From the NCBI RefSeq assembly GCF_023074075.1, contig NZ_JADPKT010000007.1:496001-560000 (forward strand): a DNA stretch of 64,000 nt, in the 5' to 3' direction. The stretch is from Bradyrhizobium sp. 138 (GTDB taxonomy: Bacteria > Pseudomonadota > Alphaproteobacteria > Rhizobiales > Xanthobacteraceae). Position numbers and translations under genes: made by a program. Positions within the stretch are counted from its first letter, which is position 1. The number at the start of each line of letters is the position of its first letter. The notes under the pieces were generated by a model, which worked only from the letters and a program-made list of their open reading frames with translations, had not been told where the DNA came from and ran no database searches. Positions 1-8,268 of the stretch are shown one piece after another.

Positions 1-132
1 GGCCAACCGCACGAGCTCGCGGCGATGGGCCTGTTTCTGGCCAGCGACGAGGCCTCGTATGTCAACGGCCAGGCATTCCCGGTGGATGGCGGCCTCACGG
101 CCTCGATGCCGTATACGGGGAAACCGGTGTAA
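1..132 (+). CDS. SDR family oxidoreductase, C-terminal end only
   Basis: Only the last 43 codons are in the window. The reading frame is open from base 1 and stops with TAA at 130-132. The segment [19 protein letters not shown] is the conserved C-terminal block of classical short-chain dehydrogenases/reductases, which use NAD(P)H on alcohols, ketones or 3-ketoacyl thioesters. The catalytic Ser-Tyr-Lys residues and the nucleotide-binding glycine motif lie upstream, outside the window, so the substrate cannot be judged. The family is secure; the specific reaction is unknown. Confidence 0.85.
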   Translation, partial: GQPHELAAMGLFLASDEASYVNGQAFPVDGGLTASMPYTGKPV

Positions 133-144
133 CGAACTCCGCTC

Positions 145-276
145 GTGTCCCGGACGCGCCGCAGCGTTCCTACGCTGCTGCGCAGAGCCGGATCCAGCAG
201 GTTGTTCGTTCCATTGCACATAGGCCCCGGCTCTGCAGCGCACCGTCGAAGAGACGCTGCGCTGCGTCCGGGGCAC
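145..276. repeat. Imperfect inverted repeat, about 130 bp, copy 1
   Basis: The segment opens with GTGTCCCGGACGC and GCAGAGCCGG and closes with the mirrored CCCCGGCTCTGC and GCGTCCGGGGCAC, so it can fold into a long interrupted hairpin. A second copy with the same organisation lies at 43134-43266. It sits directly after the SDR stop codon and could act as a transcription end or mRNA stabiliser, but that is inference. Confidence 0.7.
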
Positions 277-310
277 GACCTCATCGCTCGGGCGCGTACT
301 GCATCAACAC

Positions 311-1052
311 CGTCACTGCGAGCGCAGCGAAGCAATCCAGACTGCCGCTGCGGAAAGACTCTGGATTGCTTCGTCGCAAGGGCTCCTCGCAATGACGGAG
401 TGTGTGGCGAATGCGTCGCTCTTTCAATCTGCATTTCAATTTCAGACACACTTTCGCATTCTCGCGGCGCATTTCGCCCGAGCTTTGCTTCATCTCTTCA
501 CCCTCGATTGAAAGAGGGCGCAGGGAAGACCGGGTGCTGACCTGGCACCCGCGGTCCACTGTGCGAAGCGTGTGCTTAAAAAAAGCTGCACAGCGGCATA
601 CAGGTGAAGCCCAACAACCGGCCTTCCCTGCGCAATGGTTTTACGGCTTATGTCGTGCTCTCCCCGGGGAGCGTTGCACTATTGCCCCCGTCGCCTTGCA
701 GATGAATGATGCGTGGGCCCGGTTGAGCCACACTCATCGCCGCAAGCCTTGACGCACAGATCCCGGGCGTCAGGACCACACGATTTTGCCGTACGCTGAT
801 CACACCGGTCGTGTGCGCGACGCTCTCGCTCACGGTTACCCGCCCTGCGAAGCTCTTCGCGCCGATGTGACCTGCGTCCACCGCCGCCCGGCCCGCGTTC
901 GTGACGGTCGCGATACGCCCCTCTTCCTTGGGCCGGGTTGCCGCGACACATACGCCCTTTCCGAATTTCGGTAAAGTGGAATATTTTTGGCGGCGCGGAT
1001 TGACCGACCCATGGCGGGTTTTGCCCGTCGGGCAACGCAAGGTGTTGTGGCC
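311..1052 (+). repeat. Long dispersed repeat, copy 1 (about 742 bp)
   Basis: This segment is repeated in the same orientation at 61082-61828. The first 60 bases hold a nested palindrome (GCGAAGCAATCCAG facing CTGGATTGCTTCGTCGC). The last 430 bases are nearly identical between copies, differing at scattered single bases, while the middle is more diverged. No transposase, terminal repeat or target duplication is visible. A minus-strand open frame ending in STT is kept in both copies but has no ribosome-binding site, so I treat the element as non-coding. Confidence 0.85.
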
Positions 1053-1060
1053 TGCAGTCT

Positions 1061-1148
1061 CGTAGGGTGGGTTAGCGGAGCGTAACCCACCTCTTATGCG
1101 CCAGCGGAAACCGAAATGGTGGGTTACGCTGCGCTAACCCACCCTACG
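1061..1148. repeat. Palindromic repeat, GTAGGGTGGGTTAGC family, copy 1
   Basis: CGTAGGGTGGGTTAGCGGAG at the left faces GCTAACCCACCCTACG at the right, around a loop of about 45 bases. The same element, with its own base changes, occurs at 2424-2505 and 41724-41813. Compensated differences keep each hairpin, for example GGTGGGTT/AACCCACC here against GGCGGATT/AATCCGCC at 2424. Confidence 0.85.
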
Positions 1149-1246
1149 AACCTCTACGGGACCGCGTTGATTTGCCCCACCCCGCCTCACATTGGTATGG
1201 TTCCTGCAAGCACTTCAGCCTCCATACTCCCTGACAGAACGAGACA

Positions 1247-2419
1247 ATGCAGAGCTCAAGACCCGAACGTATTCGAAAACTCCTCGCCGACCTCGTCGGC
1301 TTCGACACCGTCAGCGACCGCAGCAACCTGCCCCTGATCGCCCATATCGAAAGCTATCTCGCCGCGTTCGGCATCAAGGGCGAGCGCATCGTCGATGCGA
1401 CCGGGCAAAAGGCTTCGCTGTGGGTCACGATCGGACCGGAGGATCGACCAGGCTTGGTGCTGTCGGGCCATACCGACGTCGTGCCGATCGTGGGCCAGGA
1501 CTGGAACCACGATCCGTTCAAGCTGATCGAGCGCGACGGCAAGCTCTTTGGGCGCGGCACCACCGACATGAAAGGGTTTGTGGCGGTGTGCCTTGCCATG
1601 GTGCCGGAGATGGTGGAGGCCAAGCTGAAGACGCCGATTCACCTCGCGATCTCCTATGACGAGGAGATCGGCTGCGTCGGCGTGCGGCCGATGCTCGGCG
1701 AGGTCGCAAAGAAACGGGTCAAACCGCTCGGTGCCTTCATCGGCGAGCCGACCGAGATGAAGGTGATCATCGGCCACAAGGGCAAGCACGGGGTGCGCGC
1801 GACGTTTCATGGACTCGCTCGCCATTCCTCGATCGCGCCCGACGGCGTCAACGCGATCGAATATGCCGCCGAGCTGATCGTCGAGATCCGCCGCCGGGCC
1901 GTTGCGCTCGCGGCCGCGCGGTCAAACGACAGCCTCTACGACGTTCCGCACTCGACGCTGCTCACCAGCATCGTGCATGGCGGCGCCGCGCTGAACATCG
2001 TGCCTGACACTTGCACGGTGGATTTCGAATGCCGCGGCATCGGCATCACCGAGTCGCGCGAAGTCACGGATGCGATCGTCGCCTGGGCCAAGGCCGAGCT
2101 CGAGCCGGCGATGAAAGCGCGGCATGCGGATTGCGGCATCGATTTCGAGGAGATCCTCGACTATCCCGCGCTCGACACCGCGGCCGACGCCGCCATCGTC
2201 ACGCTGGCCAAGAGCCTTGCGGGACGCAACGACCACGCCAAGGTCGCCTTCGGCACCGAAGCCAGCCTGTTCGCTGACATCGCCGGCATCCCCTCGGTGG
2301 TGATCGGGCCGGGATCGATCGCGCAGGCGCACACGCCGGATGAGTTCGTGGAGATGGCGGAGTTGGAGAAATGCGCGGGCTTCGTGGAGAGGCTGATCGC
2401 GCATTGCGCGAAGGGTTGA
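1247..2419 (+). CDS. argE: Acetylornithine deacetylase
   Basis: A 390-residue M20-family zinc hydrolase that removes the acetyl group from N-acetyl-L-ornithine in cytoplasmic arginine biosynthesis. The metal and catalytic motifs are all present: SGHTDVVP (His75, Asp77), GRGTTDMKG (Asp107) and SYDEEIGCVG (Glu139-Glu140), followed by the dimerisation-domain segment GEPTEMKVIIGHKG. The length suits the family. The ATG at 1247 has only a weak purine tract before it (ACGAGACA). The gene stands alone, with palindromes at 1061-1148 and 2424-2505 on either side. A related M20 amidohydrolase such as DapE is the alternative, but the overall sequence pattern fits ArgE better. Confidence 0.9.
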   Translation: MQSSRPERIRKLLADLVGFDTVSDRSNLPLIAHIESYLAAFGIKGERIVDATGQKASLWVTIGPEDRPGLVLSGHTDVVPIVGQDWNHDPFKLIERDGKLFGRGTTDMKGFVAVCLAMVPEMVEAKLKTPIHLAISYDEEIGCVGVRPMLGEVAKKRVKPLGAFIGEPTEMKVIIGHKGKHGVRATFHGLARHSSIAPDGVNAIEYAAELIVEIRRRAVALAAARSNDSLYDVPHSTLLTSIVHGGAALNIVPDTCTVDFECRGIGITESREVTDAIVAWAKAELEPAMKARHADCGIDFEEILDYPALDTAADAAIVTLAKSLAGRNDHAKVAFGTEASLFADIAGIPSVVIGPGSIAQAHTPDEFVEMAELEKCAGFVERLIAHCAKG

Positions 2420-2423
2420 AAGT

Positions 2424-2505
2424 GTAGGGCGGATTAGCGCAGCGTAATCCGCCATCGCCCTCTCGTCGTATGAACGGCGGATTACGCTCCGCTAATCCGC
2501 CCTAC
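2424..2505. repeat. Palindromic repeat, GTAGGGTGGGTTAGC family, copy 2
   Basis: GTAGGGCGGATTAGCGCAGC faces GCTCCGCTAATCCGCCCTAC. It starts five bases after the argE stop and lies between two genes that converge (argE on plus, the kinase on minus), a position where it could end transcription from either side. Confidence 0.85.
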
Positions 2506-2590
2506 GGTATGGACGCGAATTGGGGTCTCGTATCCTGCCTCCTCGCCCCAAACCAAAGGCGCGGCCATCCTAGCCGCGCCTTCGTCATTC

Positions 2591-3649
2591 CTACACCGCG
2601 CCCGCCTTCTGCGCGTATTCCCAGGATGCCTTTGACAGCGGCACGGTGCGCTTGGCGGACTCCAGGGCCTTGGCGTTGGCGGCGGTGCCGTCGCGGACGC
2701 GGCCGGCAATGCCTTGCGTGATGCCGGCGAGGCGAAACAGATTGTAGGCGAAGTACCAGTTGAGGTCGGGCACCGTCATCTTGGTGACGTTGCAATAGAT
2801 CTGCGCGGCCTCCTCCACGCTCGGGATGTTGAGCGCCTTGAGGTCGGCGCCGTCGAGCCCCGGCATGATCCACTGCATCAAGAGATAAGTGAAGTCGGCC
2901 ATGGGATCGCCGAGCGTCGACAGCTCCCAGTCCAGCACCGCCTGCACGCGCGGTTCCGTCGCGTGGAAAATCATATTGTCGAGGCGATAGTCGCCATGGA
3001 CGATCGAGACGCGCGCCTGCTCCGGCACGGTCCTGGGCAGCCATTCGGCGACTTTCTCGAACTCGGGAATGTGCTGCGTTTCCGACGCGCGGTATTGCTT
3101 GGTCCAGCGGTCGATCTGGCGCGCAAAGTAGTTGCCGGGCTTGCCGAAATCGCCGAGGCCGATCGCCGTGGGATCGTACATGTGGAGCTTGGCCAGCGTC
3201 TCGATCTTGCTGGTGAAGATCTTTCGCCGCGCATCGCCATCCTGGCTCGGCAGCGTCGGATCCCAGAACACGCGCCCTTCCTCCATCGACATAATGTAGA
3301 AGGCGGCACCGATGACGCCGTCGTCCTGGCACAGCGCATAGGCACGCGCGACCGGAAAACCCTGCTTTCCAAGGGCCGCGATGACACGGTATTCGCGGTC
3401 GACCGCATGCGCCGATGGCAGCAATTTGCCGAACGGCTTGCGGCGCATCACGTAGGAACGGTTCGGCGTGTTCAGGCGATAGGTCGGATTGGACTGGCCG
3501 CCCCTAAACTGGAGCACGACCAGCGGGCCCTCGAAGCCTTCGACGTTGTCCCGCATCCAGGCTTCCAGGCGCAGCTCGTCGAAACGATGCCGCTCCTCGA
3601 CGGGCTTGGTGCCCGAAAACTCTTCGTCTTTCCTGACGCCGTCGGCCAC
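2591..3649 (-). CDS. APH-fold kinase, ACAD10/11 N-terminal type
   Basis: A 352-residue phosphotransferase of the aminoglycoside-phosphotransferase/choline-kinase fold. The glycine loop is near residues 49-57 (RGGQSNPTY), the catalytic loop is VHGDYRLDN (217-225, Asp220 and Asn225), and the metal site is LDWELSTLGDP (Asp240). These motifs match the N-terminal kinase domain of human ACAD10/ACAD11 and bacterial LvaA-type kinases, which phosphorylate 4-hydroxyacyl-CoA, rather than true antibiotic kinases. The upstream neighbour on the same strand (3888-5123) is an ACAD10/11-type dehydrogenase, so together they carry both halves of that two-domain enzyme. A 238-base spacer with three hairpins separates them. 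The substrate is inferred from family and context. Confidence 0.85.
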   Translation of the reverse strand: MADGVRKDEEFSGTKPVEERHRFDELRLEAWMRDNVEGFEGPLVVLQFRGGQSNPTYRLNTPNRSYVMRRKPFGKLLPSAHAVDREYRVIAALGKQGFPVARAYALCQDDGVIGAAFYIMSMEEGRVFWDPTLPSQDGDARRKIFTSKIETLAKLHMYDPTAIGLGDFGKPGNYFARQIDRWTKQYRASETQHIPEFEKVAEWLPRTVPEQARVSIVHGDYRLDNMIFHATEPRVQAVLDWELSTLGDPMADFTYLLMQWIMPGLDGADLKALNIPSVEEAAQIYCNVTKMTVPDLNWYFAYNLFRLAGITQGIAGRVRDGTAANAKALESAKRTVPLSKASWEYAQKAGAV

Positions 3650-3688
3650 GATGACGCTCCCTTTTCAGTCCTGACCTTTTCAGGTCGA

Positions 3689-3746
3689 GCATGATCCTAA
3701 TCGGTAACCGCTGACGCACTTGCGTCAAGCGGTCACCGCATCATGC
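3689..3746. repeat. Palindromic repeat with GCATGAT/ATCATGC ends
   Basis: GCATGAT at the left end faces ATCATGC at the right, and inside these GGTAACCGCTGACGC faces GCGTCAAGCGGTCACC around ACTT. It lies in the spacer between the dehydrogenase and kinase genes. It shares the GCATGATC end with the elements at 18932-19021 and 62447-62551. Confidence 0.75.
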
Positions 3747-3792
3747 CTGTCGTTTCTTCAGATCGGGAGCGCCTCCCGGCTCTCCCTCCCAG

Positions 3793-3824
3793 AGATTCCG
3801 TTCCGACAAGTCGGAACGGAATCT
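3793..3824. repeat. Perfect 15-bp inverted repeat
   Basis: AGATTCCGTTCCGAC at 3793-3807 and GTCGGAACGGAATCT at 3810-3824 are exact reverse complements with two bases between. It is the middle of three stacked hairpins in the dehydrogenase-kinase spacer. No T-run follows on either strand, so it is not an obvious intrinsic terminator. RNA processing or attenuation between the two genes is possible. Confidence 0.75.
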
Positions 3825-3836
3825 CCAGATTCGTAG

Positions 3837-3890
3837 TTTAACGCGTTTTCTTAGCGCGAACCGGCAACCACTTCGCTTGAAAACGCGCTA
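3837..3890. repeat. Palindromic repeat supplying the dehydrogenase stop codon
   Basis: AACGCGTTTTCTTAGCGCG at the left faces CGCTTGAAAACGCGCTAA at the right. Read on the minus strand the element begins TAGCGCGTTTTC, and its first triplet, TAG, is the stop codon of the acyl-CoA dehydrogenase gene. Comparable arrangements occur at 19017 and 62548. Confidence 0.7.
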
Positions 3891-5123
3891 ATGATTGGGA
3901 GAATTTGCATACTTCCGAACCTCAAGTCTGGCAATGGCGCGATTGTGCACCTCGTCCGGACCGTCGGCGAGACGGAGCGTGCGGATGTGGGCGTAGTCCT
4001 TGGCGAGGCCCGCCTCATCCGAGACACCGGCGCCGCCAAAAGCCTGGATCGCCTCGTCGATGATCTTCAGCGCCATGTTGGGCGCGGCGACCTTGATCAT
4101 GGCGATCTCGGCCTGCGCGGTCTTGTTGCCGACCTTGTCCATCATGTCGGCAGCCTTGAGGCACAGCAGCCGCGTCATCTCGATGTTGGTGCGGGCTTCG
4201 CCGATGCGCTGCTCCCACACGGAGTGCTCGACGATCTTCTTGCCAAAGGCGGTGCGCGAGGACAGACGCTTCACCATCTTCTCCAGCGCCTCCTCGGCCT
4301 TGCCGATGGTACGCATGCAGTGATGGATGCGGCCGGGGCCGAGGCGTCCCTGCGCGATCTCGAAGCCGCGGCCTTCGCCCAGCAGGATGTTCTCCTTGGG
4401 CACGCGGACGTTCTCAAGCAGCACCTGGGCGTGGCCGTGCGGCGCGTCGTCGAAGCCGAACACGGGCAGCATCTTCTCGACCTTGATACCGGGGGTGTCG
4501 AGCGGAACCAGGATCTGCGACTGCTGCTGGTGCTTGGCCGCCTTGAAATCGGTCTTGCCCATCAGGATCGCGATCTTGCAGCGGGGATCGCCGACGCCGG
4601 ACGACCACCATTTGCGGCCGTTGATGACGTAATGATCGCCATCCTTCTCGATCCGCGTCTCGATGTTGGTGGCATCCGACGAGGCCACCGCCGGTTCCGT
4701 CATCAGGAAGGCGGAGCGGATCTCGCCGTCCATCAGCGGGCGCAGCCATTTGCGCTTCTGCTCCTTGGAGCCGTAGCGGATGAACACTTCCATGTTGCCG
4801 GTGTCGGGCGCGGAACAGTTGAATACTTCCGAGGCCCAGCTGATGCGGCCCATCTCTTCCGACAGCAGCGCGTATTCGATATTGGTCAATCCCGCGCCGC
4901 GGAATTCGTCGTCCTCATGCTCGCTCGGCGGCATGAACATGTTCCAGAGGCCCTCGGCCTTCGCCTTTTTCTTGAGGTCTTCGAGGATCGGAATCACTTT
5001 CCAGCGCTCGCCGCTGTGATCCTGCTGATCGTAGATCGGCACCGCCGGGCGCACGTGCTTGGCCATGAAGGACCGCACGCGGTCGAGCCATTCCTTCTGC
5101 TTGGGGGACAGATCGAAATCCAT
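3888..5123 (-). CDS. Acyl-CoA dehydrogenase, ACAD10/11 type
   Basis: A 411-residue FAD-dependent acyl-CoA dehydrogenase. The central beta domain carries [13 protein letters not shown] (141-153), and the C-terminal helical domain carries LGPGRIHH and [10 protein letters not shown]. The C-terminal signature [17 protein letters not shown] (385-401) is the ACAD10/11 form, placing Asp387 where ordinary family members have the catalytic Glu. I chose the ATG at 5123 because GAGGAG sits six bases before it; longer frames upstream are low-complexity and start without a site. In ACAD10/11 the dehydrogenase domain removes phosphate from a 4-phosphoacyl-CoA made by the kinase domain, and the downstream kinase gene fits that scheme. 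The stop codon lies in a palindrome. A divergent TetR gene probably controls it. Confidence 0.9.
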   Translation of the reverse strand: MDFDLSPKQKEWLDRVRSFMAKHVRPAVPIYDQQDHSGERWKVIPILEDLKKKAKAEGLWNMFMPPSEHEDDEFRGAGLTNIEYALLSEEMGRISWASEVFNCSAPDTGNMEVFIRYGSKEQKRKWLRPLMDGEIRSAFLMTEPAVASSDATNIETRIEKDGDHYVINGRKWWSSGVGDPRCKIAILMGKTDFKAAKHQQQSQILVPLDTPGIKVEKMLPVFGFDDAPHGHAQVLLENVRVPKENILLGEGRGFEIAQGRLGPGRIHHCMRTIGKAEEALEKMVKRLSSRTAFGKKIVEHSVWEQRIGEARTNIEMTRLLCLKAADMMDKVGNKTAQAEIAMIKVAAPNMALKIIDEAIQAFGGAGVSDEAGLAKDYAHIRTLRLADGPDEVHNRAIARLEVRKYANSPNH

Positions 5124-5300
5124 GGGACGCTCCTCGTCTCTCGTTGCGAGCTTGCTTGCTTCGCGGGCTGTTTTGCGCCGGACTGTCCTCCCCTTGCGCG
5201 CAGCCCGCAAGCGCAGGCTTGCGGACGCTTCGGAACCAACCTTTCGCGTTGCGAACGGGTCCCGATTGCGGATTGACATCTCCGACCTTCAAACGATAGT

Positions 5301-5318
5301 TTCATACAACTGTTTGAA
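5301..5318. promoter_or_regulatory. Probable TetR-family operator
   Basis: TTCATACAACTGTTTGAA is an 18-base palindrome in which 14 positions are symmetric (TTCA-n-ACA-nn-TGT-n-TGAA). It lies in the divergent region between the dehydrogenase start (5123) and the TetR start (5347), 28 bases before the latter. Size and symmetry are typical of operators for TetR regulators of acyl-CoA metabolism. Self-repression and control of the dehydrogenase gene are inferred from position. Confidence 0.6.
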
Positions 5319-5346
5319 TTGCAACTCCCTCCCCTCAGGGACAGTC

Positions 5347-6009
5347 ATGGCCAGCGATCATACGAGATCTGCCATTCTTACCGCCGCAGAACGGCTCTAC
5401 GCCGATCGCGGCTTTAGCGACGTGACGCTGCGCGACATCGTCGCGGAGGCCGGCGTCAATTTGGCGGCGGTGAACTATCATTTCGGCTCGAAGGACGAGC
5501 TGATCGCGGAATTATTCGTCACCCGCTCGGTTCAGACCAACCGCGAGCGCCTGCGCGAATTGAAGGCGGCGGAAGAACAAGGCGGCGGCCGCGCGCCGAT
5601 CGAGGTGATCCTGCGCGCGCTGGTCGGGCCGACGCTGCGCGGCTGCCTCGGCCCCGAGAACCAGCGCTCGACCGCGGCGCGCTTCATGATCCGCGCCTCG
5701 ATCGAATCCGTGCCGCCGATCCGCCGCATCAAGAACCGCGAGATCGACCATCTCAGGAAATTCGCCGGCGCGATGCGGCGCGCCCTGCCCGAGCGCAGCG
5801 ACGTCGACATCTATTGGGGTCTGAACTTCGCGCTGGCGATGGCGCACCACACCATCCGCGAGAGCGAGCGGCTGACCAAGCTGTCGGAAGGCAAATGCGA
5901 TCTCGACGACGTCGAGGACGTCGTCGCGCGCGTGGTCAGCGTGGCGACGATGGCGCTGACGGCGGGAAAGGCGGAGACGAAGGCGGCACCACGGGTGGCG
6001 GCGCGCTGA
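5347..6009 (+). CDS. TetR/AcrR family transcriptional regulator
   Basis: A 220-residue repressor. The N-terminal helix-turn-helix is at residues 25-47 (VTLRDIVAEAGVNLAAVNYH), followed by the hallmark YHFGSKDELIAELF. The C-terminal half is a helical ligand-binding domain with no recognisable specificity motif. The ATG at 5347 follows a short purine stretch (CAGGGAC). The frame is open further upstream to 5059, but that region is antisense to the dehydrogenase start and is not convincing. Divergent placement next to the ACAD10/11-type gene, with an operator between, suggests it senses an acyl-CoA of that pathway. This is inferred. Confidence 0.88.
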   Translation: MASDHTRSAILTAAERLYADRGFSDVTLRDIVAEAGVNLAAVNYHFGSKDELIAELFVTRSVQTNRERLRELKAAEEQGGGRAPIEVILRALVGPTLRGCLGPENQRSTAARFMIRASIESVPPIRRIKNREIDHLRKFAGAMRRALPERSDVDIYWGLNFALAMAHHTIRESERLTKLSEGKCDLDDVEDVVARVVSVATMALTAGKAETKAAPRVAAR

Positions 6010-6011
6010 CC

Positions 6012-6404
6012 TCACATCATGGCGATGCAGTCGATCTCGACGTCGAAGGGGCCGAACCATTCCGGCGTGCAGACGAAGATCCGCGCCGGCGGATCGTTCG
6101 GGAAGTAGCGCGCATAGACGGCGTTGAAGACGGCGAAGTGTTTGGTCGAGGTGCAGTAGACGTTGCACTTCATGACGTTGTCGAGCGAAGCGCCGGCCGC
6201 CTGGAGGCAGAGCTTCATCTGCTCCATCACGAGCTCGCTCTGCCGCTCGATCGGCACTTCCGCGATCTCGCCGGTCTCGGGGTCGAACGGCGGCAGGCCC
6301 GAGACGAAGATCATGTGGCCGGCGCGCGTCACCGGCGAGACCGGTGCGTTGCGACGGGTGAGAAAGGTCGAGATCGGTTCGACGCGGAGCGCTTCGCGTT
6401 TCAT
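6012..6404 (-). CDS. RidA/YjgF/Rid family protein
   Basis: A 130-residue protein of the RidA (YjgF/YER057c/UK114) fold, usually a trimer that hydrolyses reactive enamine/imine intermediates or related substrates. It keeps the family layout: SGLPPFDPETGEI (35-47), the helix with QMKLCLQAAGASLDNV, and the PPARIFV segment with Arg108, at the position of the substrate-binding arginine of RidA. The ATG at 6402-6404 is chosen because the longer frame upstream is low-complexity and overlaps nothing conserved. It is convergent with the TetR gene, two bases apart. Exact subfamily and substrate are unknown. Confidence 0.85.
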   Translation of the reverse strand: MKREALRVEPISTFLTRRNAPVSPVTRAGHMIFVSGLPPFDPETGEIAEVPIERQSELVMEQMKLCLQAAGASLDNVMKCNVYCTSTKHFAVFNAVYARYFPNDPPARIFVCTPEWFGPFDVEIDCIAMM

Positions 6405-6499
6405 GGTCAGCCACCTTCGGTTCGAGCGAGACTGACGCCGTGCTACATCATCATTGCAGCCGGCATGTTTCGCTTCTGATCGAACTGTGGCGGGGGTGA

Positions 6500-6715
6500 T
6501 TACGCCCGCTGCGGCATCTCCTCGGCCTCTTCCTTGGCGAGCAGCAGCAGCATCTCGATGCCCATCTCGCCTTCCTGCGGCGAGCGGATGAACTTGATCT
6601 CGTCGGCACTCTGCCGCAGTGCGGCAACGATGGCGACGGCCTGATTGGCGGTGGCCGCCTCGGTCGCCAGAATTGCCTTCTGGTTCTTCGCCTGGAACCC
6701 GATCGTGTAGGACAT
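6500..6715 (-). CDS. Small conserved-looking protein of unknown function
   Basis: A 71-residue protein, MSYTIGFQAKNQKAIL to the end AEEMPQRA. The middle carries an amphipathic alanine-rich helix (TANQAVAIVAALRQSADE) and the C-terminus a second helix with many glutamates. There is no signal peptide, membrane span or known motif. It lies 95 bases before the RidA gene on the same strand and may be co-transcribed with it. The coding choice rests on sensible amino-acid composition and the absence of a better frame. Confidence 0.6.
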   Translation of the reverse strand: MSYTIGFQAKNQKAILATEAATANQAVAIVAALRQSADEIKFIRSPQEGEMGIEMLLLLAKEEAEEMPQRA

Positions 6716-6859
6716 TCACTTCCCTCCCCGGACTCGACTGGAGGGATCGAATCAGAGTCTCGCGCGGAACGGAAGCCTGTGAGACTACGGACCGGGATTA
6801 TCTGGGGATGGCCCGCAAGCCCCGGGCAAGCCGGAGGATCGCGCGCGGCTTCGTCAAAG

Positions 6860-8089
6860 CTAAATGATCCCCTGCTGCTTCAGCGTCTCGATCTTCTCCG
6901 CGTCATAGCCGAGCTTGCCGCCGAGCACTTCCTTGGTGTGCTCGCCGAGCAGCGGCGGCGCGCGGTATTGGGTGATCGGAGTGCCCGAAAGCGTCAGCGC
7001 GTTGCGGATCAGCGAGAGCTCGGGCTCGAACTTGTGCTGCGTCTTCACCCGCATGCCGCGCGACTGGACATGCGGATCGGAAAACACTTGCTCGAAATTG
7101 TTGATCGGGCCCGAGGGCACGCCGGCCTCTTCCAGCTTCTCCAGCCAATAGGCCACCGGCTGCTTCAGGAACAGGCCGGCGAAGATCGCCATGATCTCCT
7201 TGCCGTGCACGACGCGGTCGTTATTCCTGAGGAAGCGCGGATCGTTCGCGAGCTCCGGCTCGCCGAGCACGGCGCAGGTGCGCTGGAACTGGCCGTCATT
7301 GCCGACCACCAGCATCAATTCGCCATCGGTGCAGCGGAACACGCCGGCCGGCATGCCGCCATTGCCCCAGGTGCCGCGGCGCGGCGGGGTCTTGCCGTTG
7401 ACGAGGTAGATCTGCAGCCAGTGCGACAGCGACGCGATGACGGTGTCGAACAGGCAGACGTCGATGTGCTGCCCCTGCCCGTCATTGGCATCGCGATGGT
7501 AGAGCGCCGAGAGAATCCCGATCGAGGTGTTCATGCCGGTCATGTAGTCGACAATGGAAGGTCCGACCTTCATCGGGCCCTCGCCCGGCTCGCCGTCCAT
7601 ATGCCCGGTGACGCTCATCAGGCCGCCCATCGCCTGCAGGATGGCGTCATAGCCGGCGCGCGGCGCATAGGGTCCGGTCTGGCCGAAGCCGGTCACCGAG
7701 CAATAGATGATGCCGGGGTTGATCGCCTTGATCGTCTCGTAGTCGAGGCCGTAGCGCTTGAGATCGCCGACCTTGTAGTTCTCCATGAAGACGTCGACGT
7801 CCCTGGCGAGCTCGCGAATGATCGCCTGCCCTTCGGGCTTGGCGATGTTGACCGTGACCGACTTCTTGTTGCGGTTGGCGCAGAGGTAGAAGGAATTGTT
7901 GTTGTTGGCCTTGCCTTCCGGATCGGTCAGGTAAGGCGGCCCGAACGCGCGCGCGTCGTCGCCGGTGCCCGGCCGCTCGATCTTGATCACCTCCGCGCCG
8001 AGATCGCCCAGCATCTGGGCCGACAACGGCCCGGCGAGGACGCGCGTGAGGTCAAGGATCTTGATGCCTGAGAGCGGCAGGGCCGACAT
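6860..8089 (-). CDS. CaiB/BaiF CoA-transferase family protein (family III)
   Basis: A 409-residue family III CoA-transferase, which moves CoA between carboxylic acids through an aspartyl-CoA anhydride. Family motifs run in order: DLTRVLAGPLSAQMLGDLGAEVIKIE (near 13-38; only the shape is given), VFMENYKVGDLKRYGLDY, GFGQTGPYAPRAGYD and VGPSIVDYMTGM, in which Asp181 is the expected nucleophile. Length and gene boundaries are normal for the family. It stands alone on the minus strand, with an MFS transporter upstream. The acid substrate cannot be read from the sequence. Confidence 0.88.
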   Translation of the reverse strand: MSALPLSGIKILDLTRVLAGPLSAQMLGDLGAEVIKIERPGTGDDARAFGPPYLTDPEGKANNNNSFYLCANRNKKSVTVNIAKPEGQAIIRELARDVDVFMENYKVGDLKRYGLDYETIKAINPGIIYCSVTGFGQTGPYAPRAGYDAILQAMGGLMSVTGHMDGEPGEGPMKVGPSIVDYMTGMNTSIGILSALYHRDANDGQGQHIDVCLFDTVIASLSHWLQIYLVNGKTPPRRGTWGNGGMPAGVFRCTDGELMLVVGNDGQFQRTCAVLGEPELANDPRFLRNNDRVVHGKEIMAIFAGLFLKQPVAYWLEKLEEAGVPSGPINNFEQVFSDPHVQSRGMRVKTQHKFEPELSLIRNALTLSGTPITQYRAPPLLGEHTKEVLGGKLGYDAEKIETLKQQGII

Positions 8090-8268
8090 GTAAGCTTCCT
8101 CCGGGAACTGGATCTTGGCGCGGCGGCGAGATCGCAGCCCGCGCTCCCTGCGGATACACTATTTTCGCGCCCTGAGCCCTGCACTAACGGCATACGGCCA
8201 TCTCCTGCCGGGGACCGAAGGCAACGGCCGTCCGCAACTTTCCGCACCGCGAATATAGCCTGCTCGGC

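Noticed and set aside
648..1040. Minus-strand frame inside the long repeat, preserved in both copies (also 61423-61830)
   Set aside because: No ribosome-binding site and the frame differs outside the repeat; kept as part of the repeat. Translation would change this judgement.
3891..5276. Long plus-strand frame opposite the acyl-CoA dehydrogenase
   Set aside because: Mirror frame of high-GC coding DNA; no family motif, while the minus strand has the complete dehydrogenase.
6779..8071. Long plus-strand frame opposite the CoA-transferase
   Set aside because: His/Arg-rich mirror frame with no motif.
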